Shown: piece after piece, positions 23,501-47,278 of the stretch
How the letters are laid out: the number at the start of each line of letters is the position of its first letter
How positions within the stretch are numbered: the first letter of the stretch is position 1
Origin: Apostichopus japonicus
Lineage: Eukaryota > Echinodermata > Holothuroidea > Aspidochirotida > Stichopodidae
Assembly: GCF_037975245.1 (NCBI RefSeq)
Contig: NC_092573.1
Coordinates: 23,711,265-23,775,264 of the forward strand
Reading direction: 5' to 3'
Length of the DNA stretch: 64,000 bases
The notes under the pieces: model-generated
What the model was told of the DNA's origin: nothing
Database searches by the model: none
Seen by the model: only the letters and a program-made list of their open reading frames with translations
Translations under genes and position numbers: made by a program

Positions 23501-26500
23501 ACACCCTGGTTGGTAAATATGCGTAGCAAATGTTGTTCGTTGTGAAGGATATATGCGAATAGTGTGTTCTTTCTATATGAAGGGTATACATTTACAATAT
23601 TATTGAAGCTTAACTGGGATAATTAGGTGCCTTACAGCTCTGACTCCAACGGAAGTCTCTGTCCCTGGTTGGATACTGATGCCGTTGTCTTCTGGGAATG
23701 GCATTGTCTTCTGGTCATGTATGCTCAGTCGAAGTCCAGCCCCTTGTTGTATCGCAGGAATATATTCGGTCTGCTCTAAGTATAGTTCCATCGTCAAGCC
23801 TCATGTAAGTAAAAAACAAAACAAGTTTGATAATTTAGTAAACGAACACCTCTCTAATCCCCAATGTCATCTTCTCCACGCTCCCCCTCACTCCTCCCTC
23901 CACGACCCCTCTCCCTTCACGATCCCTCTCCCTCCACGACCCCCTCCTTTAGTAATACGTTTTCATCCTCCATCGCTCGGCTTCAAAACATTTAACCCTT
24001 GAAGATACAGTTTGCATCCTGCCATGAAAATGTTGTATAACATAACTAAACAATGGCGCAAGACCTTTCCCCGTGTCCTTACTTCATCCCCATGACCTAA
24101 CCTCTAGTGACGTCACTTCTGGGGTAGAGACTTACCATACAGAGGGCCCGTCTTGCTCGATACTTCATATGTTCCGTTCAGTCCAGAGTTAAAAGTGTAA
24201 CAATTACCGTGTTTGTAATTAAAGAAGTGGGTGAAGTTACTGAAAGAACAATTTATGTAAGTGAAGCAATGTAGCATTCTTAGTCTGATATTTTGGGTAC
24301 TGGACGGAAGGGTTGGGTGTCATATTACCACTTTTTTATTATTATTTTATGTCACGATAATGTTCAATATGAACGAAGGGAAAAAAAAATCTGTGTGCAG
24401 TCGCCTATAGCTTCCATGTATCCAAACGGGAATTTCGTGGAGGGTGTAAATCATTGCCGTCGTGACATTGCTCAATGTTTCGTTGACGGGATCAAATTAG
24501 GGAGTTGCAAATTATCCGATCACGGCACTGTTTCATCTGCATTAATATCCTCTTTGTTAAATTTTATCACATGAATTACTAAAAGCTGGTTTTGTGTTTG
24601 CAAGGCAAGTTTTCCCCATCTTTTAGACATAACGAACAAGATTATATATAATGTAGAAATCCGCGCTGACGTACGGTATTAAGGTTGAATTGTTGAGAAC
24701 ACCTCTTACTTTGGACAACACGTAGCCTAACATATAATTCTTTATAAACATATGTAGCCTAGTCTTTAATTGGAGGAGACGGGCCTGGTGAAGCCTCTTA
24801 TTTGCCAGCAAAATTTTCGACGTGAATAAATACTTTTGCAATGTATAAGATATTGTACAGAACAATCGACAAAATATAATATAGAGAGAATCCACTTATC
24901 CACTGGAGCAGGCCCATAGCCACGTGGGGATTGGCGTGGGGGCAAAAAGTTCTTTATGACTTTAAAATTATATACACTGGCAACATATCTATTTGTACTA
25001 TATGTTGTTGTAATGAGGGACACGATTACATCAATTTTCATCTCAGCCCCTTCCCAAGGACGGACATCAGCCAAAATTCGAACTCTGGCTACGAGTCTGG
25101 CTGCTATAGTAGAACAAGTTCATAATTGAATGTTATACTTTTTGTAACCTTGACAACAGGGATCACATATAACAAAGAACAATGAGAAATCGCAAACTAC
25201 TAAAATGATGCCTGGCCAGAATTTCATGTCTCATAGGCCTATAGTTGCCCGATAATTTCATAAATCTTCTGCAGGCTTACCTGAAAATGGTTAAAATGTA
25301 TAGTATTTATGACTTACATTGGCGAGCAGGTGAATCCTTTCCATGTGCATGATAAGAGCATGTCATCAATGGAATGACCGAGTCTGTATCTTTCGGAGTA
25401 AGGAATCCTTGCGATGCCGTCAGTTACCTGCAATTGTATCATAAATTCATATTATCCTGTTCGTTCGTCTGTCCGTACATTCGGTTTTTCCTTTCTTATT
25501 CTTCTTTTTCTTCTTCACAGTTAAAATACAAATTACAAGACAAATAATAAACGCAAAGGGAAAACAAATCTAAAACGAAGATTGACAGATCGTTATTGAT
25601 TATTGGCAGTAAATTTGTTAATGCTATTGCCCTCTCACATATACAGAAAAAGCTCAGTGAACACCTGGTGTGATCAAATTTTACTCATAGTTACCGTATT
25701 CGGGGTATCTTACCGGAGACAACTGTCTAATATATATCTTTCGGAATAACTAGGAATAAATTGGACTATATACAAACCGCACGGAATAAAGTGTTTGGAA
25801 CTTTTAGCGTCACGTGCTAAAATTGGGGGAATAGCTGGCAGAGGGGGAAGGCATGGTAAGAGAGTGGGCAAACAATACAGATGAATTTAAGACTCATCTC
25901 TCATGGGCCAAATTGTAGCTTCTTAAATCTGTAAATGAAGCAAAGCCCGAGTCAATACAAGTTAAGAAAAGTCACCAACGATAGAGCCTTGGCACGAAAA
26001 ACCAAACAACTTGATTCTCTTCCAACTCCCAGTTTCCTTAAGTCGAGACTTATCATGACCGTGTAATGTCAAGAATTAGATCATGGTATGACAATTACAC
26101 GTTCAGTAACTGAGAAAGAGCTGTAATTTTCCGCACTTGAAAAATAATGGATCTCGTTTCTCATTGTTATTAACATTTCGTAAAACATTAATCAAAATTG
26201 TTTGTTTACCTGGAGTAATAGATCTAGATCATCATTCTTTGCTTCGTAATTGACAGAAGTCCAGTCTCCGTATCCAGCTCGTCTCGATGTCTGTGACAAC
26301 GAAGAACAAACACATTACCGCATAATGACGTCATATGTCATTATGAGGATGACGTCACTAGCACATTGCATGAAACGAGAGGATTCTTTGTAGTAAGGAA
26401 ATATAATTAAATAGCCTATAGCTAAACAGCATCTGTATATGGAAACTGAAGACTGAAAACAGGCCCAGACGTTTTGTTATTTATAATATGTCCTTCGAAG

Positions 26501-27121
26501 CGTCCCTTGGTAGCCTAAGCTTACCTCTATGTCGGATCTTTTCTTTCTCTTTCCCATTGGGGTTGGTGGTCGGGGCATTCCTAGAGTGGATACTTCCTCT
26601 GTCGTTGTGTGGGCGCTGACTGTATCACCAGTGGTTTGTTCCCCAATAGAGATCACAGTGACGTCATTACCCACTGTTTCGGTGACCATTGCAATCTCTT
26701 CACCTGGTGATGGTGGGGTGTTTGCGTCGTTGATATTGTTCAAAGATGCCTCAGTTTGCGCAGAATCCAAACTACCGCTACTCCCTAACAGAGCATTTAA
26801 GCGGTCACTTCTTTCCAAAGAGGATGACTTGATTGGGTTTAAATTACAAAATGTTACCGCAGGGAAATTCAAATACCTGCTGTATTTAATGTCTACAGAT
26901 ATTGACACATCTTTGGATATGTACTCAACGCCTATGTAATACAGCTGAAGGACAAACATTGTCAGAGCAAAAGAGAAAACCACCGTCCAGAAGACCTTCC
27001 TAAATCCACAGTTGCCTGCTCGTTCTATACTACCGAGTCCATGAGCACTCGTATTTTCCAACAGATTTGTAAATCTGCCTTTCAGACTCTGTGCTTCGCG
27101 GTCAGTTATTGACGTCATCAT
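19054..27121 (-). CDS. Amiloride-sensitive sodium channel, DEG/ENaC/ASIC family, complete
   Basis: Twelve coding exons on the minus strand: 26525-27121, 26210-26290, 25318-25427, 24136-24239, 23636-23799, 22921-23031, 22497-22611, 21923-21995, 20690-20747, 20187-20263, 19734-19809, 19054-19305. All phases agree; the product is 605 residues. It forms one subunit of a trimeric plasma-membrane cation channel. In order: cytoplasmic His-Gly gating motif SAHGLGSI (residues 25-32), TM1 (about 43-64), [11 protein letters not shown], a large cysteine-rich ectodomain with [41 protein letters not shown] and CSCTNPC, then [11 protein letters not shown] at the TM2 pore. The length fits the family. The ATG at 27121 is followed directly by a second in-frame ATG. 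The ligand (acid, peptide or none) cannot be told. Unusual: a roughly 90-residue Ser/Thr-rich insert after TM1 ending in KRKKR. Confidence 0.95.
20187..25427 (-). CDS. Channel exons 3-10: cysteine-rich ectodomain
   Basis: Exons 25318-25427 ([19 protein letters not shown]), 24136-24239 ([19 protein letters not shown]), 23636-23799 ([20 protein letters not shown]), 22921-23031 ([11 protein letters not shown]), 22497-22611 ([19 protein letters not shown]), 21923-21995 ([18 protein letters not shown]), 20690-20747 (AMWPNEQYK) and 20187-20263. The cysteine order matches the palm, finger and thumb pattern of the family. Introns hold (AT)n, poly-G and a long unique AT-rich stretch at about 21000-21900 in which I see no gene. 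Confidence 0.92.
20370..20570. repeat. (AT)n microsatellite with TTT interruptions
   Basis: About 200 bases of tatata repeats with interspersed tttata, ending in a short gtgtgcgtgggtgtgtg tract. It lies in a channel intron. Confidence 0.85.
26525..27121 (-). CDS. Channel exon 1: N-terminus, TM1 and multibasic insert
   Basis: 199 codons. The cytoplasmic tail carries the His-Gly motif at residues 27-28, and TM1 ([17 protein letters not shown]) follows. After the conserved [13 protein letters not shown] comes a stretch at about residues 100-199 that is not conserved in the family. It is rich in Ser, Thr and acidic residues and ends [16 protein letters not shown] fits the furin consensus R-x-(K/R)-R. 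The donor gaggtaag lies at the exon end. A TATAAAA sequence lies about 12 bases upstream of the ATG, too close for a normal leader, so I do not call it a promoter. Confidence 0.9.
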
Positions 27122-28534
27122 GACAGGTTTACTCTTTTATACGTAAGTAAATGATAAATGGAAAACTGTAGCAAGATATATGTAACAAAGCTGCAAAGGG
27201 TGTCTCTCCTTCTCTTTACCTCTCTCCCCACCTCTCTCCACCTCTTCCTCTCTTGTGGCTGTTATTGGTTACGAGCCAGTTACCTGCCGATGAAGAGGAG
27301 GTGTTCTTTCACCTAAAGTTTTTAGTGGCTTAGATAATAATTCTAAAGAAACACAAATACAAACAATTAAACAATCAGAAGGAAAGCATAACAAAAGCAG
27401 TTCTTACTAAACCGGATTTGCTTGTCGGGGAAACTGTTCAAGAATAGCGGAACTTCGACAATCCAGCTTGATTTCAAACTCTATCGGTTCACATTTAATC
27501 TTCTCACTAAGTCTGAGAAGACAAGTGAAAATTGAAAACCCCAAATCTAACCACTTGTAATGAAACTTGATTATTCGGTCAAGCCATTAAGCCACATTGT
27601 TGCTCTTGCTTATAGGTGAGTTTCTTTTTATTCGAGTTTTTAAAGTTTATTTATGATTCTAACGAGAGAATTAAACATTATTATATACATTATTTTACTG
27701 TTGGTATGGGAAACTTAACAAATCAAGTGTAATAATAATAACTGTGAAGTCAAGACCAAGTTGGTTTTTTATTAATGCCTTTTTTCAGTTTATTTACGGT
27801 TCTAACCAGAGAATTAACCACATATCAAGTATTTTATACTGATTCAATATCAAATCAAGCGTAATGGTATTGCTGAGCAAGAAAACCGGAACCGTAATTA
27901 AAGGATTTGTATACCAAACAGCAAAACAATAAGTTGATATTTCTTCTATACGTATATAATATAGCCTACCTCGTCATATCCTTTCAGCGAACTGGATGTT
28001 CTCTTCCGAGTTGTTGTGATGGTTGAGTCGTTCAATTAGATATATATAGTCGCGTGTTGACAACATGTTTTGATGATCAACTGCATAAAGGGTGCTGAAA
28101 TATGCAATCTTCATTTACATGCGTCGTCATTTAACGGTACAAATATTGCTCTTTATACATTAAGTGTTTGATGGAACACCTCTCTAGTTCTTGTGTCCAC
28201 TCTCCATTGAATTCTTTTAGCAAGTACTTCTTAAATTAAACACCAACGAAACACTGATCGAGTTTACTCAAAGTTCATCTTTAAACAAACTCTGATTCTC
28301 TCCTTTAGTGTGTCCACAAGCTGTTCCCATCGCATGATGGTATATTTATTGATCTTCATCTCTGTAACAATGATTACAAGTTTGTATGGTGAGGGGTGTT
28401 CCAATTGTATACAGAATATATATATATCAGGTGGACAAAGTGATCCCCTCGGGGAAAGTTACAATTAACGGCCCGCGGTTCTTTTGTTTTCATAAACCCA
28501 TCAATGCGGTCCACTGCACCTTGTTACAAAACTA

Positions 28535-28670
28535 AACAAGTTTTCACATAGGGCCTGCTTGTGTACATGAAAATACTTAAAGGAGTTTGTACACAGGGCC
28601 TGCTTGTGATATCTGAAACGTGGATGCATACTTGGTGGAGTTTTTACATAGGGCCTGCTTGTAATAGCTG
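28535..28670. repeat. Short tandem repeat around catagggcctgcttgt
   Basis: Three units of about 50-60 bp, each with gagtttttacatagggcctg followed by cttgt (variants), at about 28541, 28582 and 28640. It lies upstream of the channel gene. No coding or RNA role is visible. Confidence 0.65.
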
Positions 28671-29379
28671 ATATAAGCATTGCATATGGACGATGCGAAT
28701 GTTTCCGCAATTTGTTTCTTTTGTTTTATTTATTTCCCACATAATGTCATATTTCCATTTTGTCACGGGAGTAGCCATATCACACTGTAGTGGCTTAACT
28801 AAGTATGCAAAACGACGGTGTTTGATACCTAATAAAGACCAAGTCGTAGGGAAGGTCCTGCCGTAGACTGGTAATACGTGTTACACCCTCCCCCTCTTCC
28901 GCTATAGCGCGCTCTATACTCCTTTCGCGCGCACGTAACCCGGAATGGGTGTCCATCTTTCTTCACGGTCTTTCAATAAAACTATACCACTCTATAAGCG
29001 CTAAATCGCCCTCCATGAGGCCGGTGTTAAAAGTGTACTGGAAATCGTTCACGTTGCCTATTTTTTTTATCGTGTCTTTCCATCTGTATATACTGAATGC
29101 TGATGAATTCATGAGTTAAACCTATCACGAATTTTACTTTAATAGAAGTGAATTAAATTTACCATGTTAACATTTATAGCAGAAATCAGCTCCTCGACAT
29201 ATCCCATACACCTCGTTTTTAATGTATGTATTGGTTATTGACCTAGGATGATATATTAGTAGAACTTAATAAGTTTTCATAGGTTTTATTCCAACTATAA
29301 ATATACATATTTTTTTATGTTAATACACAACACATAATTAGGAGGCTATTTTAATTTCAAGATAAGTACAGTGTTAAAT

Positions 29380-29532
29380 GGAGGGGGGGGGGGGCATTGA
29401 ATTCGAGGGAGGAGGAATTGAATTGGGAGAATTGCATTGGTGGAATTGTATTAGAGGGAATTGAATTTGACGGGAACTAAATTGGGGGAATTGAATGGGG
29501 GAATGAAATTGTCAGGGGGGGGGGGGTGGGGG
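29380..29532. repeat. G-rich degenerate repeat of ggggaattgaattg
   Basis: Runs of G of up to 11-12 bases separate variants of gaattgaattgggagaattg. The G-runs could form quadruplex DNA, but this is not testable here. Confidence 0.6.
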
Positions 29533-30809
29533 TGAACTGAAGGATGGAGGACTAAGGAATCCTTGCAGATCTGTTAACAGATCGATCACGCGCATTAGGA
29601 CCCAGTGGCGTAAACATACATGACAGCGCCCTCTTTTCAACGCTGAAGCTCCCCACTATCAATACTTATCCCCGGCAAAATCTGCGCCCGTACAGGACAT
29701 GATAGAGTAAGCGTTGGGCGAGTCCTCGAATGGCATTAGAGTAGACACCTTAAAAGAAAGGCCAAGAGCATAGATTCAAAGGTCAGAGGTCCAATATCAC
29801 GGTAATAGATATGTTTTGGTCACTACGAGCGTGTCAAAATTATAAAAAATGTCAAAGGTTAAGAAGTTAGTCAATAAAAACTACAGGTAAAATTCCTGAA
29901 ATTTTTAGGCAATGCGTTGCAAACTTGTGCTTCAGACTTGCCCGACATGTCTCTGAGAGTGATGGTGTCATAAGGTCAAAGGTACGAAGTCGAGGTCATA
30001 AATAATACCTATAGGTTCTGTTGCGGCTATTATGTTCATGTCAACTCGACAGAATGGTTGAAAGTGCCTTGCCCATGTAGAAAATAATGATTTTCAATTA
30101 TTAGAGCGTATTTATTAATAAACAATGCTAAAGTTCAGAAGGTCAATGAAGTTGACAGGTTTTAAGAGAAGTGTTTCACAAAATCATCGTATACCGTAAG
30201 GCCTGCATGCCCATATACTTCCAAGGTGTAAGGCCATGTGCCTCTGGCATGAGTCTTGACATGAAACTCCATGGGTTGCCTTCATGCATGTTCTAATTGT
30301 TCTCTTCATTTATGAGATCGTTGTATACTAGATGAAAATATGTAGGGGAAAATATTAACAAACGTTGAATATGCAATCCACATAAAGTTCAATATTTCTC
30401 ATTAGTCTGTGAAAGACCTCACAAGTTGTTCACGCAAGTAATGCCACATTTGTCAGTAAAACTAAAAGAGTATCCGAGTCTATCACCCTACCCTCGCTTC
30501 TTACGAAACTGACCCGTAAGGAGAAGGAAAGTTGTAAAACCAAAGGCAACTTTACATTGGGTAACACTGGTGAGGCCATGTGGACGGGAATAATGGGAAA
30601 GGTTTTTTTTACTATACTGGGGGTCACCTGGAGGGGAGCTTGATAGTCTCGCAGTGCAGATGGTTGCAGCAAACGTCGTGTCACAAACCGTACAGAGGTG
30701 GTCAGAAAAGGATACACGTTGTCGGCTAAATTTCGCAAATCTAGTACAAACGCATTAATACCGAGAAACACTACGGCTGTACACTTAACCGTTACCATAT
30801 GGAGAGAAA

Positions 30810-43427
<12,618 letters not shown>

Positions 43428-44374
43428 TAAAGACGACTGAGGAAGAACGGATCCGCAACTTACAGCGAGCCTTAGGCCACGCGCTACCGGCGCTAGAGTA
43501 GAACTGTAGTATAAGTGAATGCTACTGCATGTTAGCAGGGTGAACATGAAAACTACCCTTGTACCCTTTACAGAGCCAGGGGTACAACTGTGACATGACA
43601 AGGGTCAATTGGGGGGGATGGCTCCTCCACCGAAGAGCTCAGTTCTTGTACCTTTGGAGGTGTTTGAAAAATCCCATTGGTCAGCCTTTGCTGCAATTAT
43701 TAAAGTTGGATATTTCTGCTGCTGTGAAAGGTGGTGAAACGAGTTATTGTCTCTAGATAACACTTAGCAATCTATGCTTGCCTAACGGTAAAGACACTTC
43801 CCAAGTATTAAGGATTTATATTAAGTATTTGTGCTTTTCCGTGAAGTGCAAGTCGGGGGTTAAAAACAATTTTTTTTTTTTCATTACTCAACTATGAGGA
43901 TGAACTCACATTGGTGTCCATGACATCATCTGGAACTTTTGATCATGTCGATATTTCAAACTCTGGAGACAATGTAGAGAATGTTCTGAATGTGAAACAA
44001 TTAAGAAATACTGAATTTTGATGGTTTTATAGCAGTGTTTAACACTCCAAAGAAAACTTAATACAACGATGTTCAGAAAGTATTAAATACTGTATCAGTT
44101 TGTATTAAATACAGTAGTCAGCCAAGGACTCGGTTCTCATGTCATTACCCTACTTTAGTAACGTACATTGTTATTACGTCTCTGTTATAACGTACATCGT
44201 ACCTTCATGAAACCATCAGAAGTAGAAATAATGATGGAAATCTACGCAGACTAAAATCTGAGAGTAAATTTGTCAGGGTGCTGTTGAATCACCCCACCGT
44301 ATCTAATCACACACTGATGTTTCTTCTTGTGCTCGTGGATTTTGTTATTATTACAAGGACATTGTTAATATGAA

Positions 44375-44380
44375 AATAAA
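44375..44380 (+). terminator. Candidate polyadenylation signal of EIF2B5
   Basis: AATAAA 948 bases after the EIF2B5 stop, followed about 20 bases later by a T-rich stretch (ttgttttgttaaacatattt) that fits a downstream element. Confidence 0.5.
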
Positions 44381-44607
44381 GAAGGAAAACAAAAAGCTTG
44401 TTTTGTTAAACATATTTTTTTTTAACTTTTATTTTACATCAGTTTTTAAGAAAATCAATTTCGTCTGATTTCCTTTAACCAGAATACATAGTTTAAAGTC
44501 ATCAAGTATTGGGTAAATTTTTTTTAAGTATAATAAAAATGGCTGTTTTCAAAATTTCAAAGGAGTCCAATCCCCCAGAGACAGCACTTTGCTCTTTTCA
44601 TTCTGAA

Positions 44608-45110
44608 TTTGAAATATTAGAAATGAGCATTATTGAGCATTATTTCTTAACCGTTACTGTGGCAAAGTGGTTAGTAATCTGAAACTGACAATATGAAATC
44701 AATTTGTTTAGAGGTCAAAACCTAGAAAAAGCTGCTATTTTTTTCTTGTACTCTTTTCTTCCTTCCAAAGTTGAAATATTAAAAACAAGCTTTTCTTCTC
44801 AACAGTTAAAGTGCCACAGTAACTGTGAGAGTCAGCCAATCTCCTGGTCTAGAGTTCAAACCCCAGAGAATGCATTTTTGTATCGCTCTTATCCTTCTTC
44901 CCATTCTCGGAAGTTGAAATATTAGAAATGAGCATTATTTCTTAACAGTTACTGTGGCAAAGTGATTAGTGCTCTGTAACTAAAGGGAGTCAGACAAACT
45001 CCTTATCTAGAGTTCAAATCCAAGAGAGAGCCTTTTTTTTTATAATTGCTCCTTTTCTTCCTCCATTCTCAAGTTGAAGAATTAGAAACAAATTGCCAAA
45101 TAAGTCATAA
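44608..45110 (+). repeat. Tandem array of tRNA-like (SINE-head) units
   Basis: Units begin with ttgaaatattagaaatgagc (44608, 44771, 44914, 45076; spacing about 143-163). Two of the three units have an A-box-like gtggcaaagtggttag or gtggcaaagtgattag (44660 and 44953 regions), and two have a B-box-like agagttcaaaccccag or agagttcaaatccaag. The last full unit (about 44945-45035) is the most tRNA-like. This is probably a SINE that multiplied in tandem. Confidence 0.5.
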
Positions 45111-46418
45111 ATAAGCTCTTCAGATTAACCGACCCTTAATAAGTTACAATTATTTCTCAGGTATTACTTTGAAAGGTGAACCAGAGACCATAGAACCTTC
45201 CTTAAAAATCCACAAAGGCAGTAGGTGGTTTCTTCTCCAAACAATAGGAGATAAACTGATATTGAATTAAGATCTTACCCACTTACTTTCCCACTTCCCC
45301 GCTTACTTCCCCACTAAAAAAAAAACACAAAAGAAGGGACAAAAAAGATTAAATCAAGTGCCCCAGAAATTTAGCTACAGTCCTTCCTACCCTCTGTTTT
45401 AAAAAAAAAAAAACTAAAAAAAAAAAAGCTGTTCCATCACAAAAAAAATATATATATTAAATTTTTCGCAGAGATGACTTTTTTTGGTGTCAAACCCGAA
45501 TTGCTCGTTGGAGAAGAGGATGCATTTTGTATCCTGACCTCCGTACACCTGGTGTATATGACTTTTCACAAGGCAGTTGGGTTGCTGGAAAGAGGGAAGG
45601 GGAGGGAGGGGGGAAGATGTCTTGTCCAATCTGCCAGTGTGTGGATGATGTATGGAAACCATGACATTCGTAGAGTCATATAAAAAAGGTAATGGATTTA
45701 TTGTGATCTATAATTGTTTATTTATTGTCTTGTTTTTGAAGCAGCTATTTTCTACATTCACCTTCATTCAACTTCAACTGTGACAGCATTATATACACTG
45801 GTATAATTCTGTTTGCACACTCTTTTTTTCTTTTATTACTTCAAAGATCCTAAAAATGGTTTCCTGAACTATTCGTGAGTTGTCAAAATATGCATGCGTT
45901 AAGAAAAAGCACCTCTTCTATAAAATAATTGAAGTTATAAAATATTTGAAGTAGACGATCCTCCCATATTAAAATAATCTTTATTTCCTGCAAAATATTT
46001 GACCTCTACTGATATTAATTACATATAGATCATAAAGAAATTTGGAAACCTTTGGCCACATTTCAGGAATGAATATTCTACATTTATTAGCACCATTTTG
46101 TTTGTGGGCATATAGCTAAACACCATAATATTGATCCAACCTATTCCCTCACCTCCCATTCTTCATTTCATTGTCGAGGATAATTCCAGAAGGAATAAGA
46201 AGAGGGTGTTAAGGTTATTTTACCAAAGAAAATGAGATGATGCAATGTCAAACACTTGGAAATACTGAAACAAAACTATGGTACATGTTCATAAATGTTA
46301 ACATGCAGTTACAATACATTGTGATTAGCAGCCTTTATAATATATGTTACATTAGAAACAGAAATGGTGTCAGCCTCTTTGGGAATTGCGTTCTATAAAG
46401 TAAACGATTATAAAAAAT

Positions 46419-47278
46419 ACTGCCAATCAATGGGATAACGTATGCTTATACAAAATATATAAAGTAAACGTACCAATATAAAGGAATGTGCTAGGTAATG
46501 GTTTCATTTCAATTGGGTTACCTATGCTGATACAAAACAAACTGCCAATCAATAGGGTTACCTATGCTTGTACAAAACTTACTGCCAATCAATGGGGTTG
46601 CCATACTGCCAATCAATGTGGTTACCTATGCTGATACAAAAAAAAACTGCCAATCAATGGGGTTACCTATGCTTGTACAAAACATACTGCCGATCAATGG
46701 AGTTACCTATGCCTATACCAAACATAAATGCCAATCAATTGGGTAACCTATGCTTATACAAACCATACTGCCGATCAATGGGGTTACCTATACTGATACA
46801 AATTAAACTGCCAATCAATGGGGTTGCCATACTGCCAATTAATGTAGTTACCTATGCTGATACAAAAAAAAACTGCCAATCAATGGGGTTACCTATGCTG
46901 ATACAAAACAAACTGCCAATCAATGGGGTTATCTATGCTGATACAAAACATACTGCAAATCAATGGGGTTACCTGTGCTTATACAAAACATACTGCCAAT
47001 CAATGGGGTTACCTATGCTTATACAAAACATACTGCCAATCAATGGGGTTACCTATACTTGTACAAAACATACTGCCAATCAATGGGGTTACCTATGCCT
47101 ATACCAAACATACTGCAAATCAATGGGGTTACCTATGCTGATACAAAACATACTGCCAATCAATGTAGTTACCTATGATCATATAAAACATACTACCAAT
47201 CAATTGGGTTACCTATACTTGTACAAAACATACTGCCAATCAATGTGGTTACCTATGCTTATACAAAGCATACTGCCA
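46419..47278. repeat. 40-bp minisatellite, about 20 copies
   Basis: The consensus unit is actgccaatcaatggggtta followed by cctatgcttatacaaaacat. The array is regular from about 46517; a first copy at 46419 is separated by 70 bases of other sequence, and a few units carry extra or missing segments. Because 40 is not a multiple of 3 and the unit lacks stops, it produces a chance open frame of 237 codons at 46568-47281 with a 40-residue period. No start context, splice sites or codon bias support a gene. Confidence 0.93.

Larger units (their letters stand above)
27122..30809. other. Divergent intergenic region between channel and EIF2B5
   Basis: This 3.7-kb stretch must contain both 5' regions. 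No exon with conserved coding sequence is visible. A CpG-containing segment near 28905-28950 (ctatagcgcgctctatactc, then cgcgcgcacgtaac) stands out from its AT-rich surroundings and could belong to a promoter. The region also holds a three-copy short repeat (28535-28665) and a G-rich repeat (29380-29530). The minus-strand open frame at 30430-30798 has no recognisable domain. Confidence 0.5.

Noticed and set aside
27130-27142. TATA box of the sodium-channel gene
   Set aside because: TATAAAA lies only about 12 bases upstream of the ATG, too close for a usual transcription start and leader.
46419-47278. CRISPR-like regular repeats
   Set aside because: Units are contiguous with no spacers between them, and the DNA is clearly eukaryotic.
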